Of a stretch of 7,399 nucleotides of DNA, positions 1 through 5,599 are shown in pieces (within the stretch, counting starts at the first letter, position 1; each line of letters opens with the position of its first letter). The stretch is taken from positions 1-7,399 of the forward strand of contig CAKQPT010000056.1 in the NCBI GenBank assembly GCA_934270345.1, written 5' to 3'. The position numbers and the translations under genes were made by a program. This DNA comes from an uncultured Oribacterium sp. Its GTDB lineage: Bacteria > Bacillota > Clostridia > Lachnospirales > Lachnospiraceae. The notes under the pieces are model-generated. The model was given only the letters and a program-made list of their open reading frames with translations, was not told the DNA's origin and searched no databases.

Positions 1-9
1 TTTTGCCGT

Positions 10-49
10 AAAAAAAGACCCCTATACCATTTCTGGTATAGAGATCTTT
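10..49 (-). terminator. Rho-independent terminator of the DtxR/MntR-family gene
   Basis: Read on the minus strand, the arm at 49-34 pairs with 29-14. The core is the perfect 8-bp stem CTATACCA/TGGTATAG closed by a GAAA tetraloop (GNRA type). It is extended by further pairs, including two G-U wobbles that pair only in the minus-strand RNA. A run of seven U follows (plus-strand A at 10-16). The wobble asymmetry and the U-run show that it serves the minus strand. It lies about 50 nt beyond the stop codon of the regulator gene, so the regulator is probably monocistronic. Confidence 0.88.
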
Positions 50-101
50 CTTTTGTCATCTTAACTTAATGACATTGGCCGCAAGGCCTCTTTTTTAATA
101 C

Positions 102-557
102 TCAGTCCTGCCGTCCCGGCACGGTCTGAACGAAATTCTGAATCGTCTGCAGCTTCTGATACTCCGCGCTGTCCTCGATGCCTGGCAGCTTCAGATAGTG
201 CTCCTTGAGCTTCTCGAAGGTCTCCGGACTCAGCACATGCTCGATCCGGCAGGCATCCTGTCCCGCCGTATACGCACTCACCCCGAGCCGCACCAGCATA
301 TTCGTGATCACCACATGCTTCTCATAGGTCGACTTCGCTGCCGCCATCCCGGCCTCCGTCAGCGCGATGTAGCCATTGCCATCCACCGTGATCATCCCCT
401 CCTCGCGCAGGTGCTTCATCGCCACCGAAACCGACGGCTTCGAAAATCCCAGCAGATTCGCGATATCGATGGAACGCACCACCTGCTGACTCATCGCCAG
501 CATCAGAATACTCTCCAGATAATTCTCCGACGACTCATGTGTCGCATACGTACTCAT
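102..557 (-). CDS. DtxR/MntR-family metal-dependent transcriptional repressor
   Basis: A 151-residue cytoplasmic regulator expected to bind DNA when loaded with Fe2+ or Mn2+. Residues about 10-70 form the winged helix-turn-helix (ENYLESILML, recognition helix near SKPSVSVAMKHL, wing near GYIALTEAG). Residues about 71-145 form the helical metal-binding and dimerisation domain with the family signature CRIEH (103-107). Aligned to B. subtilis MntR with a constant offset of 4, the ligand positions are N12 (MntR D8), E15 (E11), H81 (H77), C103 (E99), E106 (E102) and H107 (H103). The Cys matches DtxR/IdeR, so iron sensing is a reasonable inference. There is no C-terminal SH3-like domain, so the length is MntR-like. 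The ATG at 557 follows AAAAGGAG (572-565) with a 7-nt gap. The gene is divergent from the feo cluster, whose promoter carries DtxR-like dyads, so feo is its probable target. The family call is firm; the metal is not. Confidence 0.93.
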   Translation of the reverse strand: MSTYATHESSENYLESILMLAMSQQVVRSIDIANLLGFSKPSVSVAMKHLREEGMITVDGNGYIALTEAGMAAAKSTYEKHVVITNMLVRLGVSAYTAGQDACRIEHVLSPETFEKLKEHYLKLPGIEDSAEYQKLQTIQNFVQTVPGRQD

Positions 558-618
558 ATCGAAACTCCTTTTAAAAACAAATGTTGAATCTATAAACGAA
601 TAAACTTTAATCCCCGAT

Positions 619-627
619 AGTATAGCA
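619..627 (-). promoter_or_regulatory. Extended -10 promoter of the regulator gene
   Basis: On the minus strand TGCTATACT gives a TGn extension plus TATACT (5 of 6 matches to TATAAT), about 50 nt upstream of the ribosome binding site. The hexamer 17 nt further upstream (GGATGA, 647-642) is a poor -35, which is tolerable for an extended -10 promoter. No TTAG-N6-CTAA dyad overlaps it, so autoregulation by the same box is not evident. Confidence 0.5.
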
Positions 628-691
628 TAGATTTCGATTTTTCATCCATAGAACTGCGCCGGATCTGGTGCTGCGCCCATGTCCGTGCTTA

Positions 692-714
692 GGCCAATGC
701 ATCTGCCGGCGCAT
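692..714 (+). repeat. Short intergenic palindromic repeat, copy B (minimal form)
   Basis: GGCCAATGC, a 5-nt spacer, then CCGGCGCAT. It shares GGCCAATGC and the following CCGG with the elements at 3791-3835 and 3855-3902, but the central hairpin is missing. It lies in the gap between the divergent regulator and feo promoters (558-965). Confidence 0.45.
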
Positions 715-743
715 CATCACTTCCCGCCTGCCTGTCCCTCGAA

Positions 744-759
744 AGTTAGATATAACTAA
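744..759. promoter_or_regulatory. Upstream TTAG-N6-CTAA dyad (putative metal-repressor operator)
   Basis: AGTTA (744-748) and TAACT (753-757) form an inverted repeat; seen as half-sites it is TTAG (746-749), six bases, CTAA (756-759). The flanks AAG and TTA also recur around the copy at 819-832. It lies about 20 nt upstream of the feo -35, a position suited to a distal operator. The assignment to the neighbouring DtxR/MntR-type protein is inference. Confidence 0.5.
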
Positions 760-777
760 TTATTTTGGCGAAAGCTA

Positions 778-806
778 TTGACTTAAAAAAAGGTTAGTGC
801 TAACTT
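778..806 (+). promoter_or_regulatory. Promoter of the feo operon
   Basis: TTGACT (778-783, 5 of 6 to TTGACA), a 17-nt spacer with an A-run, then TAACTT (801-806, only 3 of 6 to TATAAT). The strong -35, ideal spacing and overlap of the -10 with a dyad support it. The weak -10 leaves its exact position uncertain. Transcription would start near 813, giving a leader of about 150 nt. Confidence 0.55.
793..804. promoter_or_regulatory. Dyad over the feo -10 element
   Basis: GTTAG-TG-CTAAC, 5-bp arms around a 2-nt centre, overlapping the proposed -10. In addition, GCTAACTT (799-806) is the exact reverse complement of AAGTTAGC (816-823), so this site and the next are linked by a second inverted repeat. 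A protein bound here would block RNA polymerase. Confidence 0.5.
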
Positions 807-818
807 ACTAGCGTGAAG

Positions 819-846
819 TTAGCTTCGTCTAATTAGACGGGACTAA
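819..846. promoter_or_regulatory. Tandem TTAG-N6-CTAA operator downstream of the feo start site
   Basis: Two TTAG-N6-CTAA units abut (819-832 and 833-846). Their junction forms the perfect 14-bp palindrome CGTCTAATTAGACG (826-839), and the whole block is symmetric about 832/833. The DtxR/IdeR consensus TTAGGTTAGCCTAACCTAA has TTAG and CTAA at the same 10-base start-to-start spacing, which supports a DtxR-family operator. Its position just after the predicted start fits repression by roadblock. Confidence 0.58.
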
Positions 847-866
847 TCTATATTTCTATGCAGATG

Positions 867-938
867 TGGCAGCCTCATCGAGCGCTGAAAAGCGGCGCAG
901 TGCATGAGAAACGACCGAAGCTTGATTCGGCGCTGCCA
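867..938 (+). promoter_or_regulatory. Structured feoA leader: candidate three-way-junction RNA
   Basis: P1 pairs TGGCAGC (867-873) with GCTGCCA (932-938). P2 pairs CTCAT plus GCGCTG (874-878, 882-887; CGA bulged) with CAGTGC plus ATGAG (898-908), 11 pairs including one G-U. P3 pairs CCGAA (915-919) with TTCGG (926-930). The junction leaves 909-914 and 931 unpaired. The fold ends 12 nt before the feoA Shine-Dalgarno and follows the predicted transcription start. I do not recognise it as a known riboswitch class. It was found by eye, without energy calculation or covariation. Confidence 0.38.
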
Positions 939-965
939 TTAACATCAGGTAAAGGAGGTACGATG

Positions 966-1181
966 ATGCCATTATCGATGGGAACACAGGGGGAAGAATA
1001 TGAGATTCAGCGCATCGGAGGAAATGATAAGACACAGCATTTCCTGGAGTCACTGGGATTCTATGCCGGTGGCCGGGTGAAGATCGTTTCCTGTAATCGC
1101 GGCAATCTGATCGTACAGGTGAAGGAGTCGAGACTGGCGCTGGACGAGACGATGGCCCGCAAGGTCATGATCAGCGCGTGA
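966..1181 (+). CDS. feoA: FeoA family ferrous iron transport protein (first copy)
   Basis: A 71-residue SH3-like FeoA-domain protein expected to act in the cytoplasm on FeoB. The text fits the FeoA group that precedes a second FeoA in clostridial feo operons: YEIQRIGG near 12-19, FLESLGF near 25-31, a glycine-rich turn (YAGGRVKIVS) and the C-terminal strand block NLIVQVKESRLALDETMARKVM. The start at 966 lies 7 nt after AGGAGG (953-958); the in-frame ATG at 963 is possible but only 4 nt away. An in-frame ATG far upstream (858) would add 36 residues unlike FeoA and would cross the leader hairpins, so it was rejected. The next feoA starts 55 nt downstream, evidently in the same operon. Confidence 0.88.
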   Translation: MPLSMGTQGEEYEIQRIGGNDKTQHFLESLGFYAGGRVKIVSCNRGNLIVQVKESRLALDETMARKVMISA

Positions 1182-1236
1182 ATAAGTATAATCCGCAGCG
1201 TGTCTGCGCTTTATAGATATAGAGGAGGGAACAGAG

Positions 1237-1467
1237 TTGAAGACATTAAGAGAGGTTCAGCCAGGTGAGGATTGCGTCGTAGCGAAGATCACCGGCGAGG
1301 GTGCCATCAAGAGAAGAATCATGGATATGGGCATCACGAAGGGCACGACCCTTCATGTGCGCAAGGCGGCGCCGCTCGGCGATCCGATCGAGATCACCGT
1401 ACGTGGCTACGAGCTTTCCGTCCGGAAGGCCGACGCCGAGATGGTGCAGGTAGAAACGAAGGCCTGA
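1237..1467 (+). CDS. feoA: FeoA family ferrous iron transport protein (second copy, TTG start)
   Basis: A 76-residue canonical FeoA with an SH3-like fold, expected to interact with FeoB at the membrane. Diagnostic stretches are IKRRIMDMGITKGT (about 24-37), APLGDPIEITVRGYELSVRK (about 45-64) and the closing DAEMVQVE. The start codon is TTG at 1237, placed 7 nt after GAGGAGGG (1222-1229); no ATG or GTG fits the homologous start, so a lowered translation rate compared with feoB is possible. It is closer to classical FeoA than the first copy, and the two are clearly different sequences rather than a recent duplication. feoB begins 100 nt downstream. Confidence 0.93.
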   Translation: MKTLREVQPGEDCVVAKITGEGAIKRRIMDMGITKGTTLHVRKAAPLGDPIEITVRGYELSVRKADAEMVQVETKA

Positions 1468-1498
1468 AACCGGCGCTTGTCCGAACATGAGCGGGCGG

Positions 1499-1534
1499 TG
1501 CCCGGATGGAAGCATTGGCCACGGGGGACGTGGC
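1499..1534 (-). repeat. Short palindromic repeat copy C, with an adjacent hairpin, upstream of feoB
   Basis: On the minus strand, GGCCAATGC (1520-1512), six bases and CCGGGCA (1505-1499) match the layout of the copies at 692 and 3855. On the plus strand the end of this copy forms a hairpin with the DNA beyond it: GCCACG (1518-1523) and CGTGGC (1529-1534) around a GGGGA loop. It lies 17 nt before the feoB Shine-Dalgarno and could influence feoA/feoB mRNA stability; that is inference. Confidence 0.42.
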
Positions 1535-1567
1535 GGAGCATGAAAATCTTAGAGGGGGAAAAATCAA

Positions 1568-3775
1568 ATGGCAATTACGATTGCACTCGCAGGTAATCCG
1601 AACTGCGGTAAGACGACGCTGTTTAACCAGCTGACCGGATCGAACCAGTACGTTGGTAACTGGCCGGGCGTTACAGTAGAGAAGAAGGAAGGTAAGCTGA
1701 AGGGCCACGCCGACGTGACCATCGCCGATCTTCCGGGTATTTATTCACTTTCTCCATACACACTGGAGGAGGTGGTCGCGCGAAACTACCTCATTAACAC
1801 GAAGCCGGATGCGATCCTGAACATCGTGGATGGTACGAATCTCGAGCGTAACCTGTACCTCACCACACAGCTCAAGGAGCTCGGGATCCCGGTCGTGATG
1901 GCGGTCAACATGATGGACGTCGTGGAGAAGAACGGCGACCAGATCCGCCTCGACCAGATCGAGAAGTACCTCGGCTGTAAGGCAGTCAAGATCTCCGCAC
2001 TGAACGGCACAGGCATCAAGGAGGCGACTGAGCTCGCGATCCACGAGGCACAGACCGGCTCCACCGAGATCGTGCACAGCTTTTCGAACGAAGTCATGGA
2101 TGCGATCCTCCAGATCGAGGAGAAGATCGCTGCCTACGTTCCGGAGGGCGAGAAGCGCTTCTTCGCTGTCAAGCTTTTCGAGCGTGATGACAAGATTCGT
2201 CACGAGATGATCGGTGCCGGCCAGAACGTCGACGTCGAGTCCATCATCGCTGCGGTTGAGAAGGCAGAGGATGACGACGCCGAGTCCATCATCACTAACG
2301 AGCGGTACACCTACATCCAGAACATGATCGCCGCTGCGTACACGAAGAAGCATGTCGGTAAGCTGTCCACCTCCGACCGGATCGACAGTATCGTCACGAA
2401 CCGCTTCCTGGCGCTCCCGATCTTCGCAGCCGTGATGTGGCTTGTATACTACATCTCCATCTCGACGATCGGTGCGATCGGTACCGACTGGGTCAATGAT
2501 GTCCTGTTCGGCTCCGACCCGTGGTCCTTCTTCGGCCTCTGCGAGCTGCCGTCGATTCCGGGCCTCTTTGAAGGCATCCTCAGTGCACTCGGCACCGGTG
2601 AGGTATTGACAAGTCTCGTCCTCGACGGTATCGTCGCAGGTATCGGTGCGGTGCTCGGCTTCCTGCCGCAGATGCTCGTCCTGTTCTTCTTCCTCGCTTT
2701 CCTCGAGGGCTGCGGATACATGGCGCGTATCGCCTTCATCCTGGATCGGATCTTCCGTCGTTTCGGTCTCTCCGGCAAGTCCTTCATCCCGATGCTGATC
2801 GGCTCCGGCTGCGGCGTTCCGGGTGTCATGGCATCGAGAACGATCGAGAACGAGCGTGACCGTCGTATGACGATCATGACCACGACCTTCATCCCGTGCT
2901 CCGCGAAGCTCCCGATCATCGCCCTCCTCGCAGGTGCGGTATTCGGCGGCGCATCCTGGATCGCACCGTCCGCCTACTTCCTCGGTATCGCAGCCATCAT
3001 CTTCTCCGGTATCGTACTGAAGAAGACGAAGTGGTTCGCAGGCGACCCGGCTCCGTTCGTCATGGAGCTCCCGGCGTACCACCTGCCGAGACCGATCGAC
3101 ATCCTGAAGTCCATGTATGAGCGTGGTTCCTCCTTCGTAAAGAAGGCCGGCTCTATTATCCTTCTGTCCACCATCGCGGTCTGGTTCGCTTCCTCCTTCG
3201 GTATGCAGGACGGCCAGTTCGGCATGGTCGACATGGATAACTCCATCCTCGCAGCGATCGGTAACGCCATCGCATGGATCTTTACACCGCTCGGCTGGCC
3301 GGACTGGAAGTCTGCAGTAGCCGCTGTCACCGGTCTTATCGCCAAGGAGAACGTCGTTGGTACCTTCGGTATTCTCTTCCATTATGAAGGGGCAGAGGAG
3401 CTCGCCGAGGCAGGTGACCAGATCTGGAACCTCGTACAGGCCAACTACTCCGGTGCCGCTGCCGGCTACAGCTTCCTCGCCTTCAACCTGCTCTGCGCAC
3501 CTTGCTTCGCAGCGATCGGCGCGATCCGTCGTGAGATGAACAACGCGAAGTGGACCTGGAGAGCGATCGGCTGGGAGTGCGGCCTCGCGTACTGCGTCGG
3601 CATGGTGATCTATCAGATCGGCGGCCTCTTCACCGGTGAAGCACACTTCGGTATCTTCACCATCATCGCCATCGCCCTCGTCGTCCTCGGCATCTGGGCC
3701 CTAGTTCGCCCGTACCACGAAGCGACGGAGCTCTCCGACAAGTTCGACTCCGTAGCCGCCGCGGCACAGAAGTGA
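1568..3775 (+). CDS. feoB: Ferrous iron transporter FeoB (GTPase-coupled membrane permease)
   Basis: A full-length 735-residue inner-membrane Fe2+ transporter. The N-terminal GTPase (1-165) has G1 GNPNCGKT (9-16), G2 Thr36 in GVTVE, G3 DLPG (54-57), G4 NMMD (114-117) and G5 SALNGTG (143-149). A helical GDI-like spacer follows (about 170-265). The membrane part starts near 278 and has two gate-type halves with conserved GSGCGVPG (412-419), RTIENERDRR (424-433), FIPCSAKLP (441-449) and LLCAPCFAAIGAIRREM (641-657). Cys415, Cys444, Cys643 and Cys646 are the conserved-looking cysteines. It ends with a short soluble tail. The ATG at 1568 follows AGAGGGGG (1551-1558). Placement after two feoA genes and before the small Cys-rich protein confirms the assignment. 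All key motifs appear intact. Confidence 0.98.
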   Translation: MAITIALAGNPNCGKTTLFNQLTGSNQYVGNWPGVTVEKKEGKLKGHADVTIADLPGIYSLSPYTLEEVVARNYLINTKPDAILNIVDGTNLERNLYLTTQLKELGIPVVMAVNMMDVVEKNGDQIRLDQIEKYLGCKAVKISALNGTGIKEATELAIHEAQTGSTEIVHSFSNEVMDAILQIEEKIAAYVPEGEKRFFAVKLFERDDKIRHEMIGAGQNVDVESIIAAVEKAEDDDAESIITNERYTYIQNMIAAAYTKKHVGKLSTSDRIDSIVTNRFLALPIFAAVMWLVYYISISTIGAIGTDWVNDVLFGSDPWSFFGLCELPSIPGLFEGILSALGTGEVLTSLVLDGIVAGIGAVLGFLPQMLVLFFFLAFLEGCGYMARIAFILDRIFRRFGLSGKSFIPMLIGSGCGVPGVMASRTIENERDRRMTIMTTTFIPCSAKLPIIALLAGAVFGGASWIAPSAYFLGIAAIIFSGIVLKKTKWFAGDPAPFVMELPAYHLPRPIDILKSMYERGSSFVKKAGSIILLSTIAVWFASSFGMQDGQFGMVDMDNSILAAIGNAIAWIFTPLGWPDWKSAVAAVTGLIAKENVVGTFGILFHYEGAEELAEAGDQIWNLVQANYSGAAAGYSFLAFNLLCAPCFAAIGAIRREMNNAKWTWRAIGWECGLAYCVGMVIYQIGGLFTGEAHFGIFTIIAIALVVLGIWALVRPYHEATELSDKFDSVAAAAQK

Positions 3776-3790
3776 TTTCGTAAGTTTTTT

Positions 3791-3835
3791 CGGCCAATGT
3801 CTCCGGACGCTACGCAGATGGCGCACCCGGAGGCA
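3791..3835 (+). repeat. Intergenic palindromic repeat, copy D
   Basis: Begins CGGCCAATG and ends CCGGAGGCA, with 27 bases between. CTCCGG (3801-3806) pairs with CCGGAG (3827-3832), and CGC (3808-3810) with GCG (3821-3823). The same two end motifs recur exactly 64 bp further on, with the same internal spacing. Confidence 0.6.
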
Positions 3836-3854
3836 GCGGCATCCGAAGTTTATC

Positions 3855-3902
3855 CGGCCAATGCCGACAGGCACCACGATGATGGTGCAGCCGGAGGCAT
3901 TG
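3855..3902 (+). repeat. Intergenic palindromic repeat, copy E
   Basis: Same layout as copy D: CGGCCAATG (3855-3863), 27 bases, CCGGAGGCA (3891-3899). Its two-tier stem is better: CAATGCC (3859-3865) with GGCATTG (3896-3902), and GCACCA (3871-3876) with TGGTGC (3883-3888). Nearly the whole gap between feoB and the next gene (3776-3921) is made of copies D and E. They could act as a processing or stability element between the two genes. Confidence 0.62.
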
Positions 3903-3921
3903 TCCTCAGAAAGGAGGAAAA

Positions 3922-4143
3922 ATGGGAGATATCATCGTGGGAGGACTGATCGCACTTATGGTGATCCTCATCCTCCGAAGCCTTCATAAGGCCGTCGCGA
4001 AAAGCGGCGCCTGCGCGTTCTGCAGCTACGCGAAAAACGGCTGCGACCACGTCGGCCATCACGAGCTCGACCTCGAGCGCGCCGAAAGCCGGCTGAACGC
4101 CACCCAGAAGGCGATCCTCGCGAAACATCGCAGACAGAATTAA
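3922..4143 (+). CDS. Small FeoB-associated Cys-rich membrane protein
   Basis: A 73-residue single-pass membrane protein. MGDIIVGGLIALMVILILRSL (1-21) is the membrane helix, preceded by almost no N-terminal tail. A basic linker follows, then a Cys/His cluster C31-x2-C34-x6-C41-x-H43-x2-H46-H47, and a charged, probably helical tail (48-73). The helix-plus-cysteine layout and the position directly after feoB match the FeoB-associated Cys-rich membrane protein family found in Firmicutes feo operons. The role is unproven; handing Fe2+ to or from FeoB is the usual suggestion. The ATG at 3922 follows AAGGAGG (3911-3917). The downstream terminator makes it the last gene of the operon. Confidence 0.87.
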   Translation: MGDIIVGGLIALMVILILRSLHKAVAKSGACAFCSYAKNGCDHVGHHELDLERAESRLNATQKAILAKHRRQN

Positions 4144-4150
4144 CGGATTG

Positions 4151-4206
4151 GAGCCAGTGCAATGACGAATCCTCGAGATGAGCGTCATTACGCTGGCTTC
4201 TTTGTG
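4151..4206 (+). terminator. Terminator of the feo operon
   Basis: The arm at 4151-4167 pairs with 4183-4199: GCCAG with CTGGC and AATGACG with CGTCATT, 17 positions with one C-A mismatch and two G-U pairs. The loop is 15 nt (4168-4182). A loose T-rich tail follows (TTCTTTGTG). It starts 7 nt after the stop codon. The tail is imperfect, so termination may be partial. Confidence 0.75.
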
Positions 4207-4248
4207 TCTGGAATAGCTATGAAATTTCCCATGGACACATCGTTATCA

Positions 4249-4278
4249 TTGTAACAGGCCCGTAAACTGTGATAAAAT
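4249..4278 (+). promoter_or_regulatory. Promoter of the lactonase gene
   Basis: TTGTAA (4249-4254, 4 of 6), an 18-nt spacer, then TAAAAT (4273-4278, 5 of 6) preceded by TG at 4270-4271, an extended -10. TACAAT at 4282-4287 is an alternative -10 without a good -35. The predicted leader is about 45 nt. No operator-like dyad is visible. Confidence 0.58.
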
Positions 4279-4329
4279 AGATACAATTTTATGAGATGTA
4301 CGCCCGAAAGGACGTCGAGAGGGGCAGAA

Positions 4330-5409
4330 ATGAGTAAAGAAAAATACATGGCATATATCGGTTCCTACAGCTACACGGGCAATGCAAAGGGCATCACCAT
4401 CTGTGATGTCGATGTAGAGAAAGGAACCTTCACGAAGCGGACCGAGATCGAGGTGAACAACTCCTCCTACCTCGTCGCATCGAGAGACCAGAAGACACTG
4501 TATTCCATCGCGGATGAGGGCGTGGTTTCCTTCCGTATCCTCGAGAATGGTGCGCTGCAGAAGCTGAACACCCAGAACATCCGTGGCATGCGTGGCTGTC
4601 ACCTCGCGATCGACCAGTTCGATCAGTACCTGATGGTCTCCGGCTACCACGATGGCAAGGCGACCCTGCTCGCACTGAATCCGGACGGCTCCGTCGGCCC
4701 GATCGTCGATGGCGTCTTCGATAAGGGCATCGGCTCCGTCGCAGAGCGGACCTTCCGTCCGCACGTATCCTGCGCACGCATGACCGATGATCAGAAGTAT
4801 ATTCTCGTCGCAGACCTCGGAATCGACCAGGTACGCGTGTTCCGCTTCGATAAGGCGGACGGACGCATGCGTCAGATCGACACCATCCGCTGCGAGCTGA
4901 AGTCCGCACCGCGTCACTTCCGCTTCTCGCCGGATCGTAAGTTCCTCTACCTTATGTATGAGGTGAAGAACGTGATTGATGTTTTCCGCTTCACGGAGGG
5001 CAAGAAGCCGAACGACGTGAACCTCGAGAAGATCCAGACCATCTCGACCCACAACGACCCGTCGAACAGCCCGCTGATTGCAGCATGTCAGATGCGCTTC
5101 TCACCGGATAAGGATGCGAAGCATCTGTTTGTGTCCAATGCTGGCATCGATACGATCACGATGTATGAGCGTGACGTCGAGACAGGACTTCTCTCGATGA
5201 AGAGCTCCCTCCCGGTATCCGGTGTTTATCCGAAGGACTTCTGCATCTTCCCGGATGAGAAGCACATCGCGGCCGCGAACAACGAATCCGGTACGATCAC
5301 CTTCTTCTCGATGGATTATGATACGGGTATGCTCGTGATGAGCGCCCGCGATATCCCGGTGGATGAGCCGAACTGCATCTGCATGGTGAAGCTGCCAGCC
5401 GGTAAATGA
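4330..5409 (+). CDS. pgl: Lactonase family beta-propeller protein (6-phosphogluconolactonase type)
   Basis: A 359-residue cytoplasmic seven-bladed beta-propeller of the YbhE/Pgl lactonase family, expected to hydrolyse 6-phosphogluconolactone or a related sugar lactone. Family landmarks appear in order: MAYIGSYSYTGNAKGI (7-22), FRPHV (142-146), ILVADLGIDQVRVF (158-171), PRHFRFSPDRKFLYLMYEV (194-212), a blade near 263-281, YPKDF (300-304), IAAANNESGTITFF (313-326) and EPNCI (346-350). Length is close to the usual 330-360. Where many members read SNRGHDSI, this one reads SNAGIDTI (269-276), losing an Arg and a His, so substrate or activity could differ. The start at 4330 follows GAGAGGGG (4317-4324); an upstream in-frame ATG (4291) has no ribosome binding site. 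The lactonase fold is certain; the exact substrate is not. Confidence 0.86.
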   Translation: MSKEKYMAYIGSYSYTGNAKGITICDVDVEKGTFTKRTEIEVNNSSYLVASRDQKTLYSIADEGVVSFRILENGALQKLNTQNIRGMRGCHLAIDQFDQYLMVSGYHDGKATLLALNPDGSVGPIVDGVFDKGIGSVAERTFRPHVSCARMTDDQKYILVADLGIDQVRVFRFDKADGRMRQIDTIRCELKSAPRHFRFSPDRKFLYLMYEVKNVIDVFRFTEGKKPNDVNLEKIQTISTHNDPSNSPLIAACQMRFSPDKDAKHLFVSNAGIDTITMYERDVETGLLSMKSSLPVSGVYPKDFCIFPDEKHIAAANNESGTITFFSMDYDTGMLVMSARDIPVDEPNCICMVKLPAGK

Positions 5410-5427
5410 TGTAGCTGAGTCGTCTTC

Positions 5428-5584
5428 TCCAGCAATCGCTGGATGAAAAGATGCAGCAGAGTCGGCCGCCTTGTGCGCGGCCGCAAGAATATACGAAACA
5501 GAAGGGCTCGGCCGCCGCGCGTGGCGGAGACCGAGCGATACACAGACGGGAATGGAGAGAGCTGACGCGCTCTCCATTCCGCGT
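5428..5584 (+). promoter_or_regulatory. Hairpin-rich aroC leader / pgl trailer
   Basis: Four hairpins fill the 190-nt gap. H1 is TCCAGC/GCTGGA (5428-5433, 5438-5443). H2 is CGGCCGC/GCGGCCG (5463-5469, 5477-5483). H3 is CTCGGCCGCC with GGCGG and CCGAG (5507-5535, AGA bulge). H4 pairs GGAATGGAGAG (5549-5559) with CTCTCCATTCC (5570-5580), extended by ACG/CGT to 5546-5584. The right arm of H2 can pair instead with CGGCCGC in H3 (5509-5515). H4 ends 3 nt before the aroC Shine-Dalgarno. None is followed by a U-run, so they are not classical terminators. I see no convincing promoter here; aroC may be co-transcribed with pgl. Confidence 0.42.
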
Positions 5585-5599
5585 ATCAGGGGGACATCT

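Noticed and set aside
77..96. GGCC-GCAA-GGCC followed by six T, as a plus-strand terminator
   Set aside because: The stem is only 4 bp and no plus-strand gene ends nearby; it is better viewed as part of repeat copy A (GGCCAATG on the minus strand).
198..587. Plus-strand open frame antisense to the regulator gene
   Set aside because: His/Arg-rich shadow of the well-supported DtxR/MntR-family gene, with no domain or ribosome binding site.
858..965. N-terminal extension of the first FeoA from the ATG at 858
   Set aside because: The extra 36 residues are unlike FeoA, no ribosome binding site precedes 858, and a strong AAAGGAGG directly precedes the ATGs at 963/966.
1745..3646. 633-codon open frame on the minus strand inside feoB
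   Set aside because: It lies exactly antisense to feoB, is rich in Asp/Glu/Arg/His as expected for the complement of C/G-ending codons, and has no recognisable domain or ribosome binding site. feoB itself has every family motif.
5471..5599. N-terminal extension of chorismate synthase from TTG at 5471
   Set aside because: AroC homologues start at the MAGNTFGKLF-type sequence; the upstream region consists of hairpins and has no ribosome binding site.
5410..5599. T-box riboswitch upstream of aroC
   Set aside because: The conserved T-box core (AGGGTGG-N-ACCGCG type) and a terminator with a U-run are both absent.
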